Below are positions 11,584 to 12,632 of a stretch of 12,632 bases of DNA, piece after piece (position 1 is the first letter of the stretch; every line of letters begins with the position of its first letter). This DNA comes from CAZFHP01 sp964519365 (GTDB lineage: Bacteria > Babelota > Babeliae > Babelales > RVW-14). A program made the position numbers and the translations under genes. The notes beneath the pieces are model-generated. The model was not told where the DNA came from. It saw only the letters and a program-made list of their open reading frames with translations, and did not search any database. Where the stretch lies: NCBI GenBank assembly GCA_964519365.1, contig CAZFHP010000043.1:1-12632 (forward strand). Reading direction: 5' to 3'.

Positions 11584-12632
11584 GTGAGTAATGAAAAAAA
11601 ATCAGCGATTATTATCGGGGCGGGGCCGGCAGGTTTAACTGCAGGGTATGAGCTTGCAAAAAATCATAATTGGCAAGTAACAGTTATCGATAGAGATAAA
11701 GCCGTTGGTGGCCTTTCAAAAACAATTGAGCACAAGGGTTATCGATTTGATATTGGGCCTCATCACTTTATAACTGAGCATAAACACATTGAAAAATGGT
11801 GGAAGTCGATTATGGGTGATGATTTTATCAAACTAAAACGCTTTACGCGTATTTACTACAAAAAGCGATTTTTTCATTATCCCTTGCAGCCCATGAATGC
11901 GATTAAAAATTTTACGTTTATCGAATGTGTTCAATGTGTCCTGAGTTATATACGAGCTAAATTATTTCCAAAGCGTAACGTTAAGACGTTACAGGACTTT
12001 TTTGTCAATCGATTTGGCCATAGATTATTTCTTATGTTTTTTAAAAACTATACAGAGAAATTATGGGGTATCACGTGCGATAAGATATCTGCTGATTGGG
12101 CTGCGCAGCGCATTAGAAACTTTTCTTTATCAAAAGCGATTTTCTTTGCATTTTTTGGTCGGTGGTTTAAACGTTATGCGCCGCGAACAATTCAAGATAC
12201 ATTTTATTATCCATCACGAGGTGCTGGGACGTTGTGGGAGCGAGTTGCTCAGCACATTGGGGATCAAAAAAAGAGCACGTTGGTTTTGGGTGAAAAAGTT
12301 ATTTCGCTTGAGCATGATGGGAAAAAAATTGTTGCAGTATCAACTCAGCCTGTGCCTGCTATTTCTGGTGGAGCCCAAAAGCTAAATCGCTACGCAGGTG
12401 ATTATTTCTTTTCGACTATGACGCTATGTGATTTAGTGCACGCGTTTGACCCGTTGCCACCAGAACAAGTCTTAGCGTCAGCAAAAGCATTACGGTGCCG
12501 TAGTCTTATTACGGTGAATCTTATGGTGAATAAAAAAGATATTTGCCCGGATCATTGGTTGTATATTCATGAGCCCAGTGTAGAGCATATTCGTATGGGT
12601 AACATGAATAACTTTTCTCTTAAGATGGTTGA
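11584..12632 (+). CDS. FAD-dependent Rossmann oxidoreductase (3' end outside window)
   Basis: The frame is open from GTG 11584 to the end of the window (349 codons plus two bases). Residues 7-25 hold the dinucleotide fold GAGPAG (12-17), with D36 closing the second strand and GG at 42-43. The next motif is RFDIGPHHF (54-62), then YPLQP (99-103), and YTEKLWGI (156-163) with ISADWAAQRI after it. This arrangement is typical of FAD-binding amine-oxidase-like proteins related to UDP-galactopyranose mutase and protoporphyrinogen oxidase. Such proteins occur often in glycan clusters. The substrate cannot be told from this part. A nearby ATG at 11591 is out of frame with the Rossmann motif, so GTG is kept. 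Its ribosome site is weak (AAAGGG at 11572-11577), and translational coupling to the gene 18 bases upstream is possible. Confidence 0.85.
   Translation, partial: MSNEKKSAIIIGAGPAGLTAGYELAKNHNWQVTVIDRDKAVGGLSKTIEHKGYRFDIGPHHFITEHKHIEKWWKSIMGDDFIKLKRFTRIYYKKRFFHYPLQPMNAIKNFTFIECVQCVLSYIRAKLFPKRNVKTLQDFFVNRFGHRLFLMFFKNYTEKLWGITCDKISADWAAQRIRNFSLSKAIFFAFFGRWFKRYAPRTIQDTFYYPSRGAGTLWERVAQHIGDQKKSTLVLGEKVISLEHDGKKIVAVSTQPVPAISGGAQKLNRYAGDYFFSTMTLCDLVHAFDPLPPEQVLASAKALRCRSLITVNLMVNKKDICPDHWLYIHEPSVEHIRMGNMNNFSLKMV

Noticed and set aside
12002..12385. Forward open frame of 127 codons near the window end
   Set aside because: It is an out-of-frame reading inside the FAD-dependent oxidoreductase, whose frame is fixed by the GAGPAG and YTEKLWGI motifs.

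Overview
The window looks like an accessory stretch of a bacterial chromosome from a host-associated, possibly protist-infecting, lineage. It has strong T and G bias in third positions, many GTG starts, large families of exported repeat proteins with WD40 propellers, and GC-rich palindromic repeats scattered through AT-richer DNA. This style fits Dependentiae (TM6)-like or similar symbiont genomes. The placement is inference from style, because no rRNA or marker gene is present. All genes read on the + strand.

Positions 1-6552 hold three neighbouring members of one modular exported-protein family. The first (27-3239) is a beta-helix-like domain followed by 14 WD40-type blades, read here as two seven-bladed propellers, and a short C-terminal cap. 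It lacks an N-terminal export region, begins inside a palindromic repeat, and is split by one in-frame TAA at 1440-1442, so it is probably a decaying gene. The second (3355-4599) has a signal peptide, a conserved N-terminal domain, a 49-residue 'SNA' repeat array, a Cys-rich linker and only two WD blades. The third (4657-6552) has a signal peptide, the same N-terminal domain and SNA array, and then the same beta-helix and cap as the first gene. The three genes therefore share a common set of modules in different combinations.

Palindromic GC-rich repeats lie at the 5' edge of the first gene, at its 3' end (where one supplies the last codons and the stop), inside the second gene in frame, and after the third gene. 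They mark several of the places where the family members have been truncated or extended.

From 6786 to the end is a probable glycan or surface-polysaccharide cluster. It holds two tandemly duplicated double-domain glycosyltransferases (6786-8624 and 8651-10411), a membrane-anchored FkbM-type methyltransferase (10510-11565), and the start of an FAD-dependent Rossmann oxidoreductase of the UDP-galactopyranose mutase / protoporphyrinogen oxidase type (11584 to beyond the window). Both glycosyltransferases carry an N-terminal signal or anchor sequence, which is unusual for enzymes that use nucleotide sugars. No tRNA, rRNA, CRISPR array or transposase gene was seen.
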